Below, one piece after another: positions 8,346-18,470 of a stretch of 64,000 nt of DNA. The position numbers were made by a program, and so were the translations under genes. The notes under the pieces are model-generated. The model was given only the letters and a program-made list of their open reading frames with translations. It was not told the DNA's origin and ran no database searches. Source of the DNA: Streptomyces lasiicapitis (GTDB lineage: Bacteria; Actinomycetota; Actinomycetes; Streptomycetales; Streptomycetaceae). The DNA lies in contig NZ_BMNG01000002.1 in the NCBI RefSeq assembly GCF_014646335.1, forward strand, positions 310,001-374,000. The letters run 5' to 3'. How positions within the stretch are numbered: position 1 is the stretch's first letter; the number at the start of each line of letters is the position of its first letter.

Positions 8346-8762
8346 TCAGCAGGCGTCCCGCATCAGGTCGGCCAGGTCCTGGTCCAGGTCGACGTGCAGG
8401 TGCTCCTGCCCGGCCGGCACAAGGGCGGTCGTCCGCTGCAGGAAGCGGCGCAGTTCGCCGGTGAGGACGTGCACGATGGCGGTGCCCTCGGGGGCGTGGA
8501 ACTCCAGGACCGTGCGGTCGTACCCGTACGGCCTGACGCGCACGTCGCCGTCGCCCACCGCCGTCTCCACGCCGTGCGTGAGCAGTTCGCGGGCGAACGT
8601 CCAGTAGACCTCGACGCCTTCCAGCGTCGCCGGGGCCGGGAAGCTCATCCGGACGGCGAAGGGGTCGCGCCGGTCGTAGTGGAGCGTGGCGGGAATGGTC
8701 GGCATCCGTGGCGCGGCGGCGACCAGGCGGGCCTCAACGGCTTGCTCGATGACAGTGGACAA
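8346..8762 (-). CDS. ssgD: SsgA-like sporulation/cell-division regulator, SsgD-like
   Basis: A 138-residue SsgA-like protein (SALP), a family found only in morphologically complex actinomycetes that positions septa and peptidoglycan remodelling during sporulation. The core fits the family: LHYDRRDPFAVRMSF near the N-terminus, TFARELL in the middle, GDVRVRPYG, and the C-terminal PAGQEHLHVDLDQDL. I choose TTG 8762, which has GGGAG six bases upstream and gives the usual family length of about 137. A GTG at 8807 would add 15 residues with no ribosome site. The symbol rests on the recalled position of ssgD in the syntenic S. coelicolor region (SCO6722), so the family is sure and the paralogue less so. 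The gene is monocistronic. Confidence 0.75.
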   Translation of the reverse strand: MSTVIEQAVEARLVAAAPRMPTIPATLHYDRRDPFAVRMSFPAPATLEGVEVYWTFARELLTHGVETAVGDGDVRVRPYGYDRTVLEFHAPEGTAIVHVLTGELRRFLQRTTALVPAGQEHLHVDLDQDLADLMRDAC

Positions 8763-8790
8763 CGCCTGCTCCCTCAACTCTGACTGCTGG

Positions 8791-8815
8791 ACGACCGGGG
8801 TGTGCACGACCGGGG
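8791..8815. repeat. direct repeat upstream of ssgD
   Basis: ACGACCGGGG occurs at 8791-8800 and 8806-8815, period 15, just upstream of the preferred TTG start of the minus-strand ssgD-like gene. It could be an activator site or a chance duplication. No other clear element is seen between 8816 and the gene at 9046. Confidence 0.35.
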
Positions 8816-9045
8816 TCGGTCACTTGAATAGACGTCGGAAACGGAAGATCCGTGCACGCGAGTACCCCTCCGGAGCGAGTGACCTCTGTCACCGCGACAC
8901 CCGGGAACCGCGACCGGTTCCCGAGCACCGCCGCCCGGGCGACCCCCGAAAGGACCGGTACGGCCATCTGGACGAGGCCCCGGGGGTGGGCTAGCTTCGC
9001 CCCGCCATGAGGGGCATGGGGCAGGTGGACCGGGAGGGGCGCGCG

Positions 9046-10266
9046 ATGCGGACGATGCGTAGGGGACGTACGGAGCGACGTACGGAGGGACCGACGGGCG
9101 GGCGGGCTGGGCAGGAACGGGCGGCGAGCGCCGGGCGTACGCGGCGCGGGGTGTGGGCGGGCCTCGGCGCGGCGGCGCTCGCGCTGACGTCGGTCGCGGC
9201 CGTCCCGGCGGCGGACCCCGCAGGAAACCCGGCAGGAAACCCGGCAGCAGACCCCGCCACGGTCACCAAGCACGGGCCCGCCTGGTCGCTCAAGAGCACC
9301 GGCACGGACGCCCGCTTCCGCGGCCTCGCGGCCGTCAGCCGCAGCACCGCGTGGCTGGCCGGATCGAAGGGCACCGTGCTGCGTACGACCGACGGCGGCG
9401 CGAGCTGGCGGAACGTGTCGCCGCCTGTGGCGCCCGGCGAGACGGGCCTGGAGTTCCGGGACGTCGAGGCCTTCGACGGGCGTCGCGCCGTCGTCCTCGC
9501 GATCGGCGAGGGCGAGGCGTCCCGGGTCTTCCGCACCACCGACGGCGGCGCCACCTGGACGGAGTCCTTCCGCAACACCGACCCGCGGGCGTTCTACGAC
9601 TGCATGACGTTCTTCGACCGGCGCCACGGCCTGGCCATGAGCGACCCGGTGGACGGCAAGTACCGCATCCTGTCGACCGCGGACGGCGGCCGCTCCTGGA
9701 AGGTACTTCCGGACAAGGGCATGCCCGCGGCGCAGCAGGGCGAGGCGGGCTTCGCCGCGAGCGGCCAGTGCCTGGTGAGTTCGGGACCGCGCGACGTATG
9801 GCTCGCGACGGGCGGCGCGGCCCGCGCGCGCGTGCTGCACTCGGCCGACCGGGGCCTGACCTGGAAGGCCACGGACGCCCCCATTCCGGCGGGCGACCCG
9901 GCCCGCGGCGTCTTCGGCGTGGCCTTCCGCGACCGTACGCACGGCATCGCGGTCGGCGGCGACTACCGGCCCGGCGAGCAGTCGCCGAAGGCCGCCGCGG
10001 TGAGCCGCGACGGCGGCCGCACATGGGATGCCGCCGCGCGGCCCGTCCCCGCCTACCGCTCGGGCGTCACCTGGCTCCCGCACACCCGCCGCACGGCCCT
10101 CGCGGTCGGCCCCACGGGCACGGACCTCACGACCGACGGCGGCCGCACCTGGCGCACGGTGGACACGGGTTCGTACGACACCGTGGACTGCGCCCGCGAC
10201 CTGGGCTGCTGGGCGGCGGGGGAGAAGGGGCGGGTGGCCCGGCTGGAGTTCGGCCGCCGGGGCTGA
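9046..10266 (+). CDS. secreted YCF48/BNR-repeat beta-propeller protein
   Basis: A 406-residue exported protein. The N-terminus has a long Arg-rich n-region, a hydrophobic core (GVWAGLGAAALALTSVAAV) and an Ala-x-Ala cleavage zone near residue 55. The mature part consists of repeated blades containing TDGGxTW or DGGRTW asp-boxes (for example TTDGGASWR, TTDGGATWT, TADGGRSWK and TDGGRTWR), typical of BNR/sialidase and YCF48 photosystem-assembly folds. No catalytic residues are recognisable, so a binding or assembly role outside the cell is likely. I start at ATG 9046, with GGGAGGGG just upstream. ATG 9007 has no ribosome site. The gene stands alone between a minus-strand ssgD and a minus-strand YciI gene. 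Confidence 0.75.
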   Translation: MRTMRRGRTERRTEGPTGGRAGQERAASAGRTRRGVWAGLGAAALALTSVAAVPAADPAGNPAGNPAADPATVTKHGPAWSLKSTGTDARFRGLAAVSRSTAWLAGSKGTVLRTTDGGASWRNVSPPVAPGETGLEFRDVEAFDGRRAVVLAIGEGEASRVFRTTDGGATWTESFRNTDPRAFYDCMTFFDRRHGLAMSDPVDGKYRILSTADGGRSWKVLPDKGMPAAQQGEAGFAASGQCLVSSGPRDVWLATGGAARARVLHSADRGLTWKATDAPIPAGDPARGVFGVAFRDRTHGIAVGGDYRPGEQSPKAAAVSRDGGRTWDAAARPVPAYRSGVTWLPHTRRTALAVGPTGTDLTTDGGRTWRTVDTGSYDTVDCARDLGCWAAGEKGRVARLEFGRRG

Positions 10267-10288
10267 CGAGGCCGCCGGGGCTGACGAG
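10252..10288. repeat. 18-bp tandem duplication spanning a stop codon
   Basis: A 19-bp unit beginning GGCCGCCGGGGCTGACGAG starts at 10252 and again at 10270 (period 18), with a degenerate third copy to about 10306. The TGA of the beta-propeller gene (10264-10266) lies inside the first unit, so the stop is repeated in frame in the next. Confidence 0.75.
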
Positions 10289-10395
10289 GGCGGGCGGGAC
10301 TGACGAAAGGGGCGGGGGCGGGGCGGACGCCGAGGCCTATGGCCTGCTTCAGCGCTCGCCCCGCCCCCGCCCCGCCCCATCCCCGCCATCCGGAA

Positions 10396-10695
10396 TCAGG
10401 CGGGCAGCTCCTGCCGGTACGGCGCGAGGCCCTCCGCCGTCTTCGTCGCGAGGAACTCCGTGATCCGGTACTCGCACACGCCCCCGACGGTGAACGGGTC
10501 GCTCGCCGCCAGCTCCTCGATCGCCGCGCGGCTTTCGCCCACGGCGATGATCACGCCGCCGTCGCGCGGGTTCTTGCGCCCCGAGGCGAGGAACACGCCG
10601 GCCGCGTACTGCGCGTCCAGCCAGGCGACATGGTCGGCGAGAAGGGCGTCGACGCGCTCGACCGGGGCGGTGTAGGTCAGCTCCATTACAAACAT
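10396..10695 (-). CDS. YciI family protein
   Basis: A 99-residue protein of the YciI (YCII-related) family, a small dimeric alpha-beta barrel related to ferredoxin-like folds. The family pattern is visible: an N-terminal beta strand FVMELTYTAP, the conserved H-x-x-W-L at about 22-26, G-x-F-L-A-S-G-R (about 33-40), and DPFTVGGVCEY near residues 66-76, the conserved 'DPF' turn. The active-site His/Asp pair of the family (H22 and D66) is present. Substrate is unknown; homologues act in dehalogenation or are uncharacterised. It is transcribed after rox on the same strand, with a 57-bp gap filled by a 9-bp repeat, so cotranscription is possible. Confidence 0.85.
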   Translation of the reverse strand: MFVMELTYTAPVERVDALLADHVAWLDAQYAAGVFLASGRKNPRDGGVIIAVGESRAAIEELAASDPFTVGGVCEYRITEFLATKTAEGLAPYRQELPA

Positions 10696-10703
10696 GATCG
10701 TCA

Positions 10704-12336
<1,633 letters not shown>

Positions 12337-12408
12337 CTATACCTTGAGCACGGCGAGGACGAGATCCTCGCCTTTCTTGTGCTCCGGCCCGATGGGCTGC
12401 CGGCCCAT
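12337..12408 (-). other. 23-codon small ORF or hairpin upstream of the RAE
   Basis: On the minus strand ATG 12408, with GGAAGG two bases upstream (too close for an ideal site), opens a 23-codon frame M-G-R-Q-P-I-G-P ending at TAG 12337-12339, just before the RAE. The same DNA contains a perfect 8-bp inverted repeat GGCGAGGA (12352-12359) / TCCTCGCC (12365-12372), followed on the plus strand by TTTCTTGT. It could therefore be a plus-strand terminator shielding nfi, or a small protein gene. The evidence does not decide between them. Confidence 0.3.
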
Positions 12409-12455
12409 GACCTTCCGGCGTCGCGGGTGAGCCCACCCTTTAGGCTCGGCACACC

Positions 12456-13163
12456 ATGAACACGCCCACCGTCACGATCCCTCCGCTGCCCGCCGACTGG
12501 CCCACGGACGAGTCCGCGGCGCGTGCCGTCCAGGACGCCCTGCGCGAGCGGGTGGTGCGGGACGAGCCGGGACCGCGCCCGGGGACCGGACACGTCACGG
12601 GAGTCGACGTGGCGTACGACGACGAGCGGGACGTGGTCGCCGCTGCGGTCGTCGTCCTGGACGGGGCGAGCCTCGACGTCGTGGAGGAGGCGACGGCGGT
12701 CGGACGCGTCGCCTTTCCTTACGTTCCGGGCCTGTTGGCGTTCCGCGAGGTCCCCGCGGTGCTCGCCGCGCTGGACGCGCTCACGTCCGACCCGGGGCTC
12801 GTCGTGTGCGACGGATACGGCATCGCGCACCCGCGCCGCTTCGGCCTCGCGAGCCACCTCGGCGTGCTCACCGGGCGGCCCACCATCGGCGTCGCCAAGA
12901 ACCCCTTCACTTTCTCGTACGAGGCGCCGGGCGCCGCACGCGGCAGCGCGGCGCCGCTCCTCGACGGCGCGGAGGAGGTCGGCAGCGCGCTGCGCACGCG
13001 GGAGGGCGTGAAGCCGGTGTTCGTCTCGGTGGGCCACCGCGTGACCCTCGCCGACGCCCGCGCCCACACCCTCCACCTCACCCCGTGCTACCGCCTCCCG
13101 GAGACCACGCGCAGGGCCGACGCGCTGTGCAGGTCGGCCCTGCGCGAGGCGACAGCGGGCTAA
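12456..13163 (+). CDS. nfi: endonuclease V
   Basis: A 235-residue endonuclease V, which nicks DNA one base 3' of deaminated adenine (inosine) and starts alternative excision repair. Family motifs are clear: GVDVAYD (about 49-55, with the first metal-binding Asp), FPYVPGLLAFRE (about 87-98, the wedge region equivalent to PYIPGFLSFRE), VCDGYGIAHPRR (about 117-128, second acidic residue and catalytic turn) and IGVAKNP (about 144-150). Length is normal. It is divergent from rox, and its last 4 bases overlap the convergent neighbour's stop codon on the opposite strand. No operon partner is evident. Confidence 0.93.
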   Translation: MNTPTVTIPPLPADWPTDESAARAVQDALRERVVRDEPGPRPGTGHVTGVDVAYDDERDVVAAAVVVLDGASLDVVEEATAVGRVAFPYVPGLLAFREVPAVLAALDALTSDPGLVVCDGYGIAHPRRFGLASHLGVLTGRPTIGVAKNPFTFSYEAPGAARGSAAPLLDGAEEVGSALRTREGVKPVFVSVGHRVTLADARAHTLHLTPCYRLPETTRRADALCRSALREATAG

Positions 13164-14377
13164 GTGGCGTCCCCCTGAGCCGCGATCGCGGGCCGCACCG
13201 CCGCCACCCGGAACCCGATTCCCGCCTCCGTGAGCCGCGCGGTCAGCGTGTCCCCCATCGCCACCGCCGTCGTCACCTGCCCCGCGACCTCGGGCAGTTC
13301 GTCCAGGGCCAGCGACATCGAGGCCTCCGCGAGGATCTTCGCGGTCTCGCCGTATCCGGGGTCGCCGCCCCACACCTCGGTGAACACGCGCCGCCCACCA
13401 CCCTCGCCGACGAAGCGCATGGAGAACCAACTGGCCGCCCGCCGGGCCGCGTCGGGCCCGTCCCCGGGCTTGACCAGGCCGCCAAGCCAGCGCCGCGCGG
13501 GCGGCACCTGCGCCGCCGCGAACAGCGCGCCCACGGCGGTCACACCGCCGAGGGCGACGGGCAGCGACTTCACGGCGGCGTAGTGGCGGTAGCGGAAGTC
13601 AGGGCCGTAGCGGGCGAGCGCCCGCGCGGACCGCTGCACGACCTGTGGGTCGATGGTCGGCAGAGGCAGGGCCCAGGCGCCGACCTCGCTCGCGTAGCGC
13701 GGGGCGCTCGGCGGGGCGTACGCCTTGCGGTCCACCAGGCGCGGTTCGTGCCGCCGCCGGTCGCGGGCCGCGGCCATCATCTGCCGGCCGCGCGCGAACT
13801 GCTGCAGCGCGGACGCGAACGTACCGCCGGAGAAGCGGGCGCCCGCGCTGATGAAGCCGTCCACGCGCAGCGGCACGCCCTCCGGCAACTGCTGCACCGT
13901 GTAATACGCGCCCAGGTCGTGCGGGACCGAGTCGAAGCCGCACGCGTGCACCAGGCGCGCGCCGGTCTCCCGCGCGCGGGCGTCGTGCCGCACGTACATG
14001 AGGTCCACGAACTCGGGCTCGCCGGAAAGGTCGGTGTAGTCCGTGCCGGCCTCCGCGCACGCGGCCACCAGATCCTGGCCGTGGGTGAGGTACGGGCCGA
14101 CGGTGCTGGCCACGACGCGGGTCCGCGCGGCCATCTCGCGCAGCGACGCGGGGTCCGCGGCGTCCGCGTGCACGACCGGCAGCTCCGCGCAGCCCGGACG
14201 GTCCGCGGCGAGCCGCTCGCGCAGCCGCTCCAGCTTCCCCGCGTCGCGTCCCGCGATCGCCCACCGCAGGGTGTCGGGCGCGTGCGCGGACAGGTACTCG
14301 GCGGTCAGCGCGCCCACGAAACTCGTGGCTCCGAAGAGCACGAGGTCGTACGGACGGTCCTGGTCGTGACTGGTCAT
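13160..14377 (-). CDS. saccharopine dehydrogenase-like NAD(P) protein (trans-acting enoyl reductase family)
   Basis: A 405-residue protein with an N-terminal Rossmann fold (DLVLFGATSFVGALTAEYL, about 11-29) and the layout of the saccharopine-dehydrogenase-like/trans-acting enoyl reductase family. It is related to mycobacterial Rv2953, which reduces a polyketide-lipid intermediate. A hydrophobic segment near residues 265-285 may anchor or dimerise it. The exact substrate is unknown, as no polyketide synthase is nearby, and a lipid reductase role is inferred from the family only. Its 3' end overlaps nfi by 4 bases, and it faces the YjbR-family gene across a 107-bp gap. The start ATG 14377 is in a plausible position with moderate GAGGTGCC upstream. 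Confidence 0.75.
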   Translation of the reverse strand: MTSHDQDRPYDLVLFGATSFVGALTAEYLSAHAPDTLRWAIAGRDAGKLERLRERLAADRPGCAELPVVHADAADPASLREMAARTRVVASTVGPYLTHGQDLVAACAEAGTDYTDLSGEPEFVDLMYVRHDARARETGARLVHACGFDSVPHDLGAYYTVQQLPEGVPLRVDGFISAGARFSGGTFASALQQFARGRQMMAAARDRRRHEPRLVDRKAYAPPSAPRYASEVGAWALPLPTIDPQVVQRSARALARYGPDFRYRHYAAVKSLPVALGGVTAVGALFAAAQVPPARRWLGGLVKPGDGPDAARRAASWFSMRFVGEGGGRRVFTEVWGGDPGYGETAKILAEASMSLALDELPEVAGQVTTAVAMGDTLTARLTEAGIGFRVAAVRPAIAAQGDAT

Positions 14378-14484
14378 GGCACCTCTCAGCCGTGTGTCCC
14401 GCGCCGTTGTCGGTGGCTGAGGCTAGCGTGTGGCGCAGGGGATGCCGACGCGAAGGGTGCCCATCGAGGTGCCGAGGAGGTGCC

Positions 14485-14931
14485 ATGCCCGAGGCCGCGG
14501 ACAAGGCGGGACCGAAGCCGGGACGCAAGCCGAAAAAGCCCTCCCGGGCCGCGCTTGCCAAGTGGGAGCGGGTGCGGGCCTTCGCCCTCGATCTGCCCGG
14601 CGCCACCGAGGAGTTCCCCTGGGGCGAGACGGTCGCGAAGATTCACAAGAAGGTGTTCGTCTTCCTCGGAGTGGACGACGGCAGCTATCCGCTCGGCGTC
14701 ACCGTCAAGCTCACCGACGAGGCGGCGCACGCGCACGCCCTCACCGCTCCAGGCGCCGAGCCCGCGGGGTACGGCCTGGGCAAGTCCGGCTGGGTCCAGA
14801 TCCCCCTGGAGCAGAAGGGCGCCCCACGGGCCGACCTGCTGTGCGACTGGGTGGAGGAGAGCTACCGCACGATCGCCCCGAAGAAGCGCGTCACCGAGCT
14901 GGAAGAGCGCGGCACGCCCCAATCCGGCTAA
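14485..14931 (+). CDS. MmcQ/YjbR family protein
   Basis: A 148-residue protein of the MmcQ/YjbR family (CyaY-like fold), small DNA-binding-like proteins of unknown biochemical role. Visible landmarks: a Lys-rich N-terminal tail (GRKPKKPSRAAL), FALDLPGATEEFPWGE (about 33-48), the central IHKKVFVFLG strand, and the C-terminal LLCDWVEESYRTIAPKK, which is the family's signature helix. I start at ATG 14485, with GAGGAGG (14474-14480) immediately upstream. The longer frame back to 14392 has no ribosome site. The gene is alone and precedes the lipid-catabolism operon on the same strand. Confidence 0.85.
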   Translation: MPEAADKAGPKPGRKPKKPSRAALAKWERVRAFALDLPGATEEFPWGETVAKIHKKVFVFLGVDDGSYPLGVTVKLTDEAAHAHALTAPGAEPAGYGLGKSGWVQIPLEQKGAPRADLLCDWVEESYRTIAPKKRVTELEERGTPQSG

Positions 14932-15029
14932 GCGCTTGCTCGCCAGGGGCTTGTGCGGAGTGGAACGCGTTCTTAGCATCATTGGCATCACTGGTGTTAC
15001 ATCGGTTGTGTCACAGCGCTGGGGGCTCA

Positions 15030-16214
15030 ATGGCAGTGCCGGACAAGGGCGTTCACGGGCCGCTGGCCGGGGTGCGCGTGGTCGAGCTCGCGGGGATCGG
15101 GCCCGGCCCGTTCGCCGCCATGCTGCTCGCCGACCTGGGCGCGGACGTGGTGCGCGTCGACCGCCCTGGCGGTGCGGGCCTCGCCATCGACCCCGCGTAC
15201 GACGTCACGAACCGCAACAAACGCAGCGTCGTCGTCGACCTCAAGGCCGCTGACGGCGCGGACCGCGTGCTCGCCCTGGTCGACCGGGCGGACGTGCTGA
15301 TCGAGGGCTACCGCCCGGGGGTCGCCGAGCGGCTCGGCGTCGGCCCGGAGGCCTGCCACGCCCGCAACCCTGGCCTCGTCTACGGCCGGATGACCGGCTG
15401 GGGCCAGGAAGGCCCCCTCGCGCAGCGCGCCGGGCACGACATCGCGTACATCGCCCTGACCGGAACGCTCGGCATGATCGGCAGTCCGGATCAGCCGCCC
15501 GCCGTCCCGGCGAACCTCGTCGGGGACTACGCGGGCGGCTCGCTGTACCTGGTCGTCGGCGTCCTCGCCGCGCTGCACCACGCCCACGCGACCGGCACCG
15601 GACAGGTCGTGGACGCCGCCATCGTGGACGGCGCCTCGCATCTGTCCGCGATGATCCATGGCATGGTGGCGGCGGGCGGCTGGCAGGACCGCAGGGGCGC
15701 CAACCTCCTCGACGGCGGCTGCCCGTTCTACGGCACCTACGAGACGGCCGACGGGCAGTACATGGCCGTCGGCGCCCTTGAGCAGCAGTTCTACGACGAG
15801 TTCATCGAGCTCATCGGCCTGCGTGAGATCGCCCCCGCCCGCAAGGACCTCGCCCGCTGGGGCGAGTTGCGCGACGCCGTGACCGCCCGCTTCAAGACGC
15901 GCACCCGCGCGGAGTGGACGGCGCACTTCGAAGGCTCCGACGCGTGCGTGGCGCCCGTCCTCTCGCTGCGCGAGGCCCCGCACCACCCGCACCTCGCCGC
16001 CCGCGGCACCTTCACCGACCACGGCGGCATCACCCAGCCCGCACCCGCGCCCCGCTTCTCCGCGACACCCGCCTCCGTACGCACCGGCCCCGCCCGGCCG
16101 GGCGCCGACACCGCCGAGGTGGCCCGCGGCTGGGACGTATCGGCGCTGCTCGGCCCGGACACGCCCTCGCACTCCGGCGAGAACCCCCACGACCCCACCC
16201 AGGAAGGCGCCTGA
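15030..16214 (+). CDS. mcr: CaiB/BaiF CoA-transferase family, alpha-methylacyl-CoA racemase-like
   Basis: A 394-residue class III CoA-transferase family protein. It resembles alpha-methylacyl-CoA racemase, which epimerises 2-methyl-branched acyl-CoA so that beta-oxidation can proceed. Landmarks: VVELAGIGPGPFAAMLLADLGADVVRVDR near the N-terminus, RPGVAERLGVGP, RMTGWGQEGPLAQRAGHDIAYIALTG around 120-145 (the racemase His/Asp region) and GGCPFYGTYET, typical of racemases. The start ATG 15030 has only a weak site (GGGGG). Its stop overlaps the start of the next gene (TGATG), so translation is coupled. As the first gene of a run of acyl-CoA enzymes, it fits branched-lipid or sterol side-chain catabolism. 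Confidence 0.8.
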   Translation: MAVPDKGVHGPLAGVRVVELAGIGPGPFAAMLLADLGADVVRVDRPGGAGLAIDPAYDVTNRNKRSVVVDLKAADGADRVLALVDRADVLIEGYRPGVAERLGVGPEACHARNPGLVYGRMTGWGQEGPLAQRAGHDIAYIALTGTLGMIGSPDQPPAVPANLVGDYAGGSLYLVVGVLAALHHAHATGTGQVVDAAIVDGASHLSAMIHGMVAAGGWQDRRGANLLDGGCPFYGTYETADGQYMAVGALEQQFYDEFIELIGLREIAPARKDLARWGELRDAVTARFKTRTRAEWTAHFEGSDACVAPVLSLREAPHHPHLAARGTFTDHGGITQPAPAPRFSATPASVRTGPARPGADTAEVARGWDVSALLGPDTPSHSGENPHDPTQEGA

Positions 16215-17227
16215 TGGAGATCTCCACCCCGCTCGCCTACGCGGGAGACCCGCGCGAGGCCGCCGACGCCGTCGCGGCCCTGGAACGGGCGGGCCTGGAC
16301 GCCGTCTGGGTCGCGGAGGCGTACGGCTTCGACTCGCCCACGATCATGGGCTATCTGGCCGCCCGCACCGAGCACATGAAGATCGGCGCCGGAATCCTCA
16401 ACGTCTACTCGCGCACCCCCGCCCTCATCGCGCAGACCGCCGCGGGGCTCGACGCCATCTCCGGCGGCCGCGCGATCATGGGCCTCGGTGCGTCCGGGCC
16501 GCAGGTCGTCGAGGGCTGGCACGGCAAGGCGTACGACAAGCCGCTCGGCCGCACCCGCGAGGCGATCGAGCTGACCCGCCGCATCCTGCGCCGCGAGGTC
16601 ATCGACCACCACGGCATCACCGACATGCCGCGGCCCGGCGGGCTCGGCAAGCCCCTGAAGATCCTCACCAAACCAGTGCGCGCCGAAGTCCCGCTGTACG
16701 TCGCCTCCTTGGGGCCCGCGAACGTCACGATGACCGCCGAGATCGCCGACGGCTGGCTGCCCACCCTCTTCCTGCCGGAGAAGGCGCACGAGGTGTGGGG
16801 CAAGCCCCTCGCCGAGGGCCGCGCCCGGCGCGATCCGGCACTCGGCCCGCTCCAGGTCGTCGCGGGCGGACTGCTCGCCATCGGCGACGACGCGGCGGCC
16901 GCACGCGACCTGGCCCGGCCCCAGATCGCCCTCTACGTAGGCGGAATGGGCGCCGTCGGCAAGAACTTCTACAACGACCTGGCGGTCGCGTACGGCTACG
17001 AGCAGGAGGCCGCGCGCATCCAGGAGCTCTACCTCGCGGGCCGCAAGAAGGAGGCCGAGGCCGCCGTTCCGGACGAGTTCTGCGAGCTGATGTCGCTGTG
17101 CGGCCCGGCGAGTTACGTACGCGAGCGCGTCGAGGTGTTCCGTGCCGCCGGCGTCACGATGCTCAACGTGATCCCGGTGGGACCCGACCCGGCCGGGCTG
17201 ATCGAAACCGTCAAGGGCTGGCTCTAG
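16214..17227 (+). CDS. LLM-class F420-dependent oxidoreductase
   Basis: A 337-residue luciferase-like monooxygenase fold protein (LLM class), most similar in pattern to F420-dependent oxidoreductases of actinomycetes. The barrel opens with ISTPLAYAGDPREAAD, continues with GLDAVWVAEAYGFDSPT, has the conserved IGAGILNVYSRTP (about 57-69), LGASGPQVVEG (about 94-104), which binds the cofactor phosphate, and ADGWLPTLFLP (about 179-189). The start ATG overlaps the stop of the racemase-like gene by one base. The substrate is unknown. Its coupling to a racemase and beta-oxidation genes suggests oxidation or reduction of an acyl-CoA intermediate, which is inference from context. Confidence 0.8.
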   Translation: MEISTPLAYAGDPREAADAVAALERAGLDAVWVAEAYGFDSPTIMGYLAARTEHMKIGAGILNVYSRTPALIAQTAAGLDAISGGRAIMGLGASGPQVVEGWHGKAYDKPLGRTREAIELTRRILRREVIDHHGITDMPRPGGLGKPLKILTKPVRAEVPLYVASLGPANVTMTAEIADGWLPTLFLPEKAHEVWGKPLAEGRARRDPALGPLQVVAGGLLAIGDDAAAARDLARPQIALYVGGMGAVGKNFYNDLAVAYGYEQEAARIQELYLAGRKKEAEAAVPDEFCELMSLCGPASYVRERVEVFRAAGVTMLNVIPVGPDPAGLIETVKGWL

Positions 17228-17248
17228 GGCCGAGGAGGCCACACACAG

Positions 17249-18391
17249 ATGAAGCGGCAGATCTTCGCCCCCGAGCACGACGCGTTCCGCGAGACCGTGC
17301 GCACCTTCCTCGCCAAGGAGGTGCTTCCGCACCACGACCAGTGGGAGAAGGACGGCGTCGTCTCCCGCGACGCGTGGCTCGCCGCCGGGCGGCAGGGGCT
17401 GCTCGGGCTCGCCGTGCCCGAGGAGTACGGAGGCGGCGGGAACACCGACTTCCGCTACGCCGCCGTGCTCGCCGAGGAGTTCACGCGCGCGGGCGCCTCA
17501 GGGCTCGCCGTCGGCCTGCACAACGACATCATCGGGCCGTATCTGACGGGCCTCGCCACCGACGAGCAGAAGCGCCGCTGGCTGCCCGGCTTCTGCTCCG
17601 GCGAGATCATCACGGCGATCGCCATGACCGAGCCGGGCGCGGGCTCCGACCTCCAGGGCATCCGCACCTCGGCCGAGGACAAGGGCGACCACTGGCTGCT
17701 CAACGGCTCCAAGACGTTCATCTCGAACGGCATCCTCGCCGACCTCGTCATCGTCGTCGCCAAGACCACCCCGGAGGGCGGCGCCCACGGCCTGTCCCTC
17801 CTGGTCGTCGAGCGCGGCACGGCGGGCTTCGAGCGGGGCCGCAACCTCGACAAGATCGGCCAGAAGGCCCAGGACACCGCCGAGCTGTTCTTCAACGACG
17901 TGCGCGTGCCCAAGGAGAACCTCCTCGGCGAGCTCGACGGCGCGTTCGTGCACCTGATGACGAACCTCGCGCAGGAGCGCATGGGCATCGCCGTCGCCGG
18001 GATCGCCGCCGCCGAGTATCTGCTTGAGATCACCACGGCGTACGTCAAGGAGCGCGAGGCCTTCGGGCGCCCCCTGGCCAAGCTCCAGCACATCCGCTTC
18101 GAGATCGCGGAGATGGCCACCGAGTGCGCCGTCACGCGCACGTTCCTCGACCGCTGCATAGCCGATCACTCGGACGGGGCACTCGACGCGGTCCACGCGT
18201 CGATGGCGAAGTGGTGGGCCACCGAGCTCCAGAAGCGCGTCGCCGACCGCTGTCTGCAACTGCACGGCGGCTACGGCTACATGACCGAGTACCGCGTGGC
18301 CAAGGCGTTCACCGACGGCCGCATCCAGACCATCTACGGCGGCACCACCGAGATCATGAAGGAGATCATCGGCCGTTCCCTCCTCGGCTGA
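17249..18391 (+). CDS. acyl-CoA dehydrogenase
   Basis: A 380-residue FAD-dependent acyl-CoA dehydrogenase catalysing the first step of beta-oxidation (acyl-CoA to trans-2-enoyl-CoA), passing electrons to electron-transfer flavoprotein. Family signatures are complete: AIAMTEPGAGSDLQGI (about 126-141), the adenine loop, a PxGR loop around AFGRPLAKLQ (about 271-280), RCLQLHGGYGYMTEY (about 333-347) and the catalytic glutamate in YGGTTEIMKEI (about 363-373). The domain order and length are typical of the long-chain class. It lies 21 bp behind the F420-type gene, with GAGGAGG upstream, in the same operon. Confidence 0.92.
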   Translation: MKRQIFAPEHDAFRETVRTFLAKEVLPHHDQWEKDGVVSRDAWLAAGRQGLLGLAVPEEYGGGGNTDFRYAAVLAEEFTRAGASGLAVGLHNDIIGPYLTGLATDEQKRRWLPGFCSGEIITAIAMTEPGAGSDLQGIRTSAEDKGDHWLLNGSKTFISNGILADLVIVVAKTTPEGGAHGLSLLVVERGTAGFERGRNLDKIGQKAQDTAELFFNDVRVPKENLLGELDGAFVHLMTNLAQERMGIAVAGIAAAEYLLEITTAYVKEREAFGRPLAKLQHIRFEIAEMATECAVTRTFLDRCIADHSDGALDAVHASMAKWWATELQKRVADRCLQLHGGYGYMTEYRVAKAFTDGRIQTIYGGTTEIMKEIIGRSLLG

Positions 18392-18470
18392 CCTCCTCCG
18401 CACCCGCCCCGGACAACCCTTCCGGGGTACCCCTCGTATCCCCCCGGAACACCCTCGAAAGGCTTGACGC

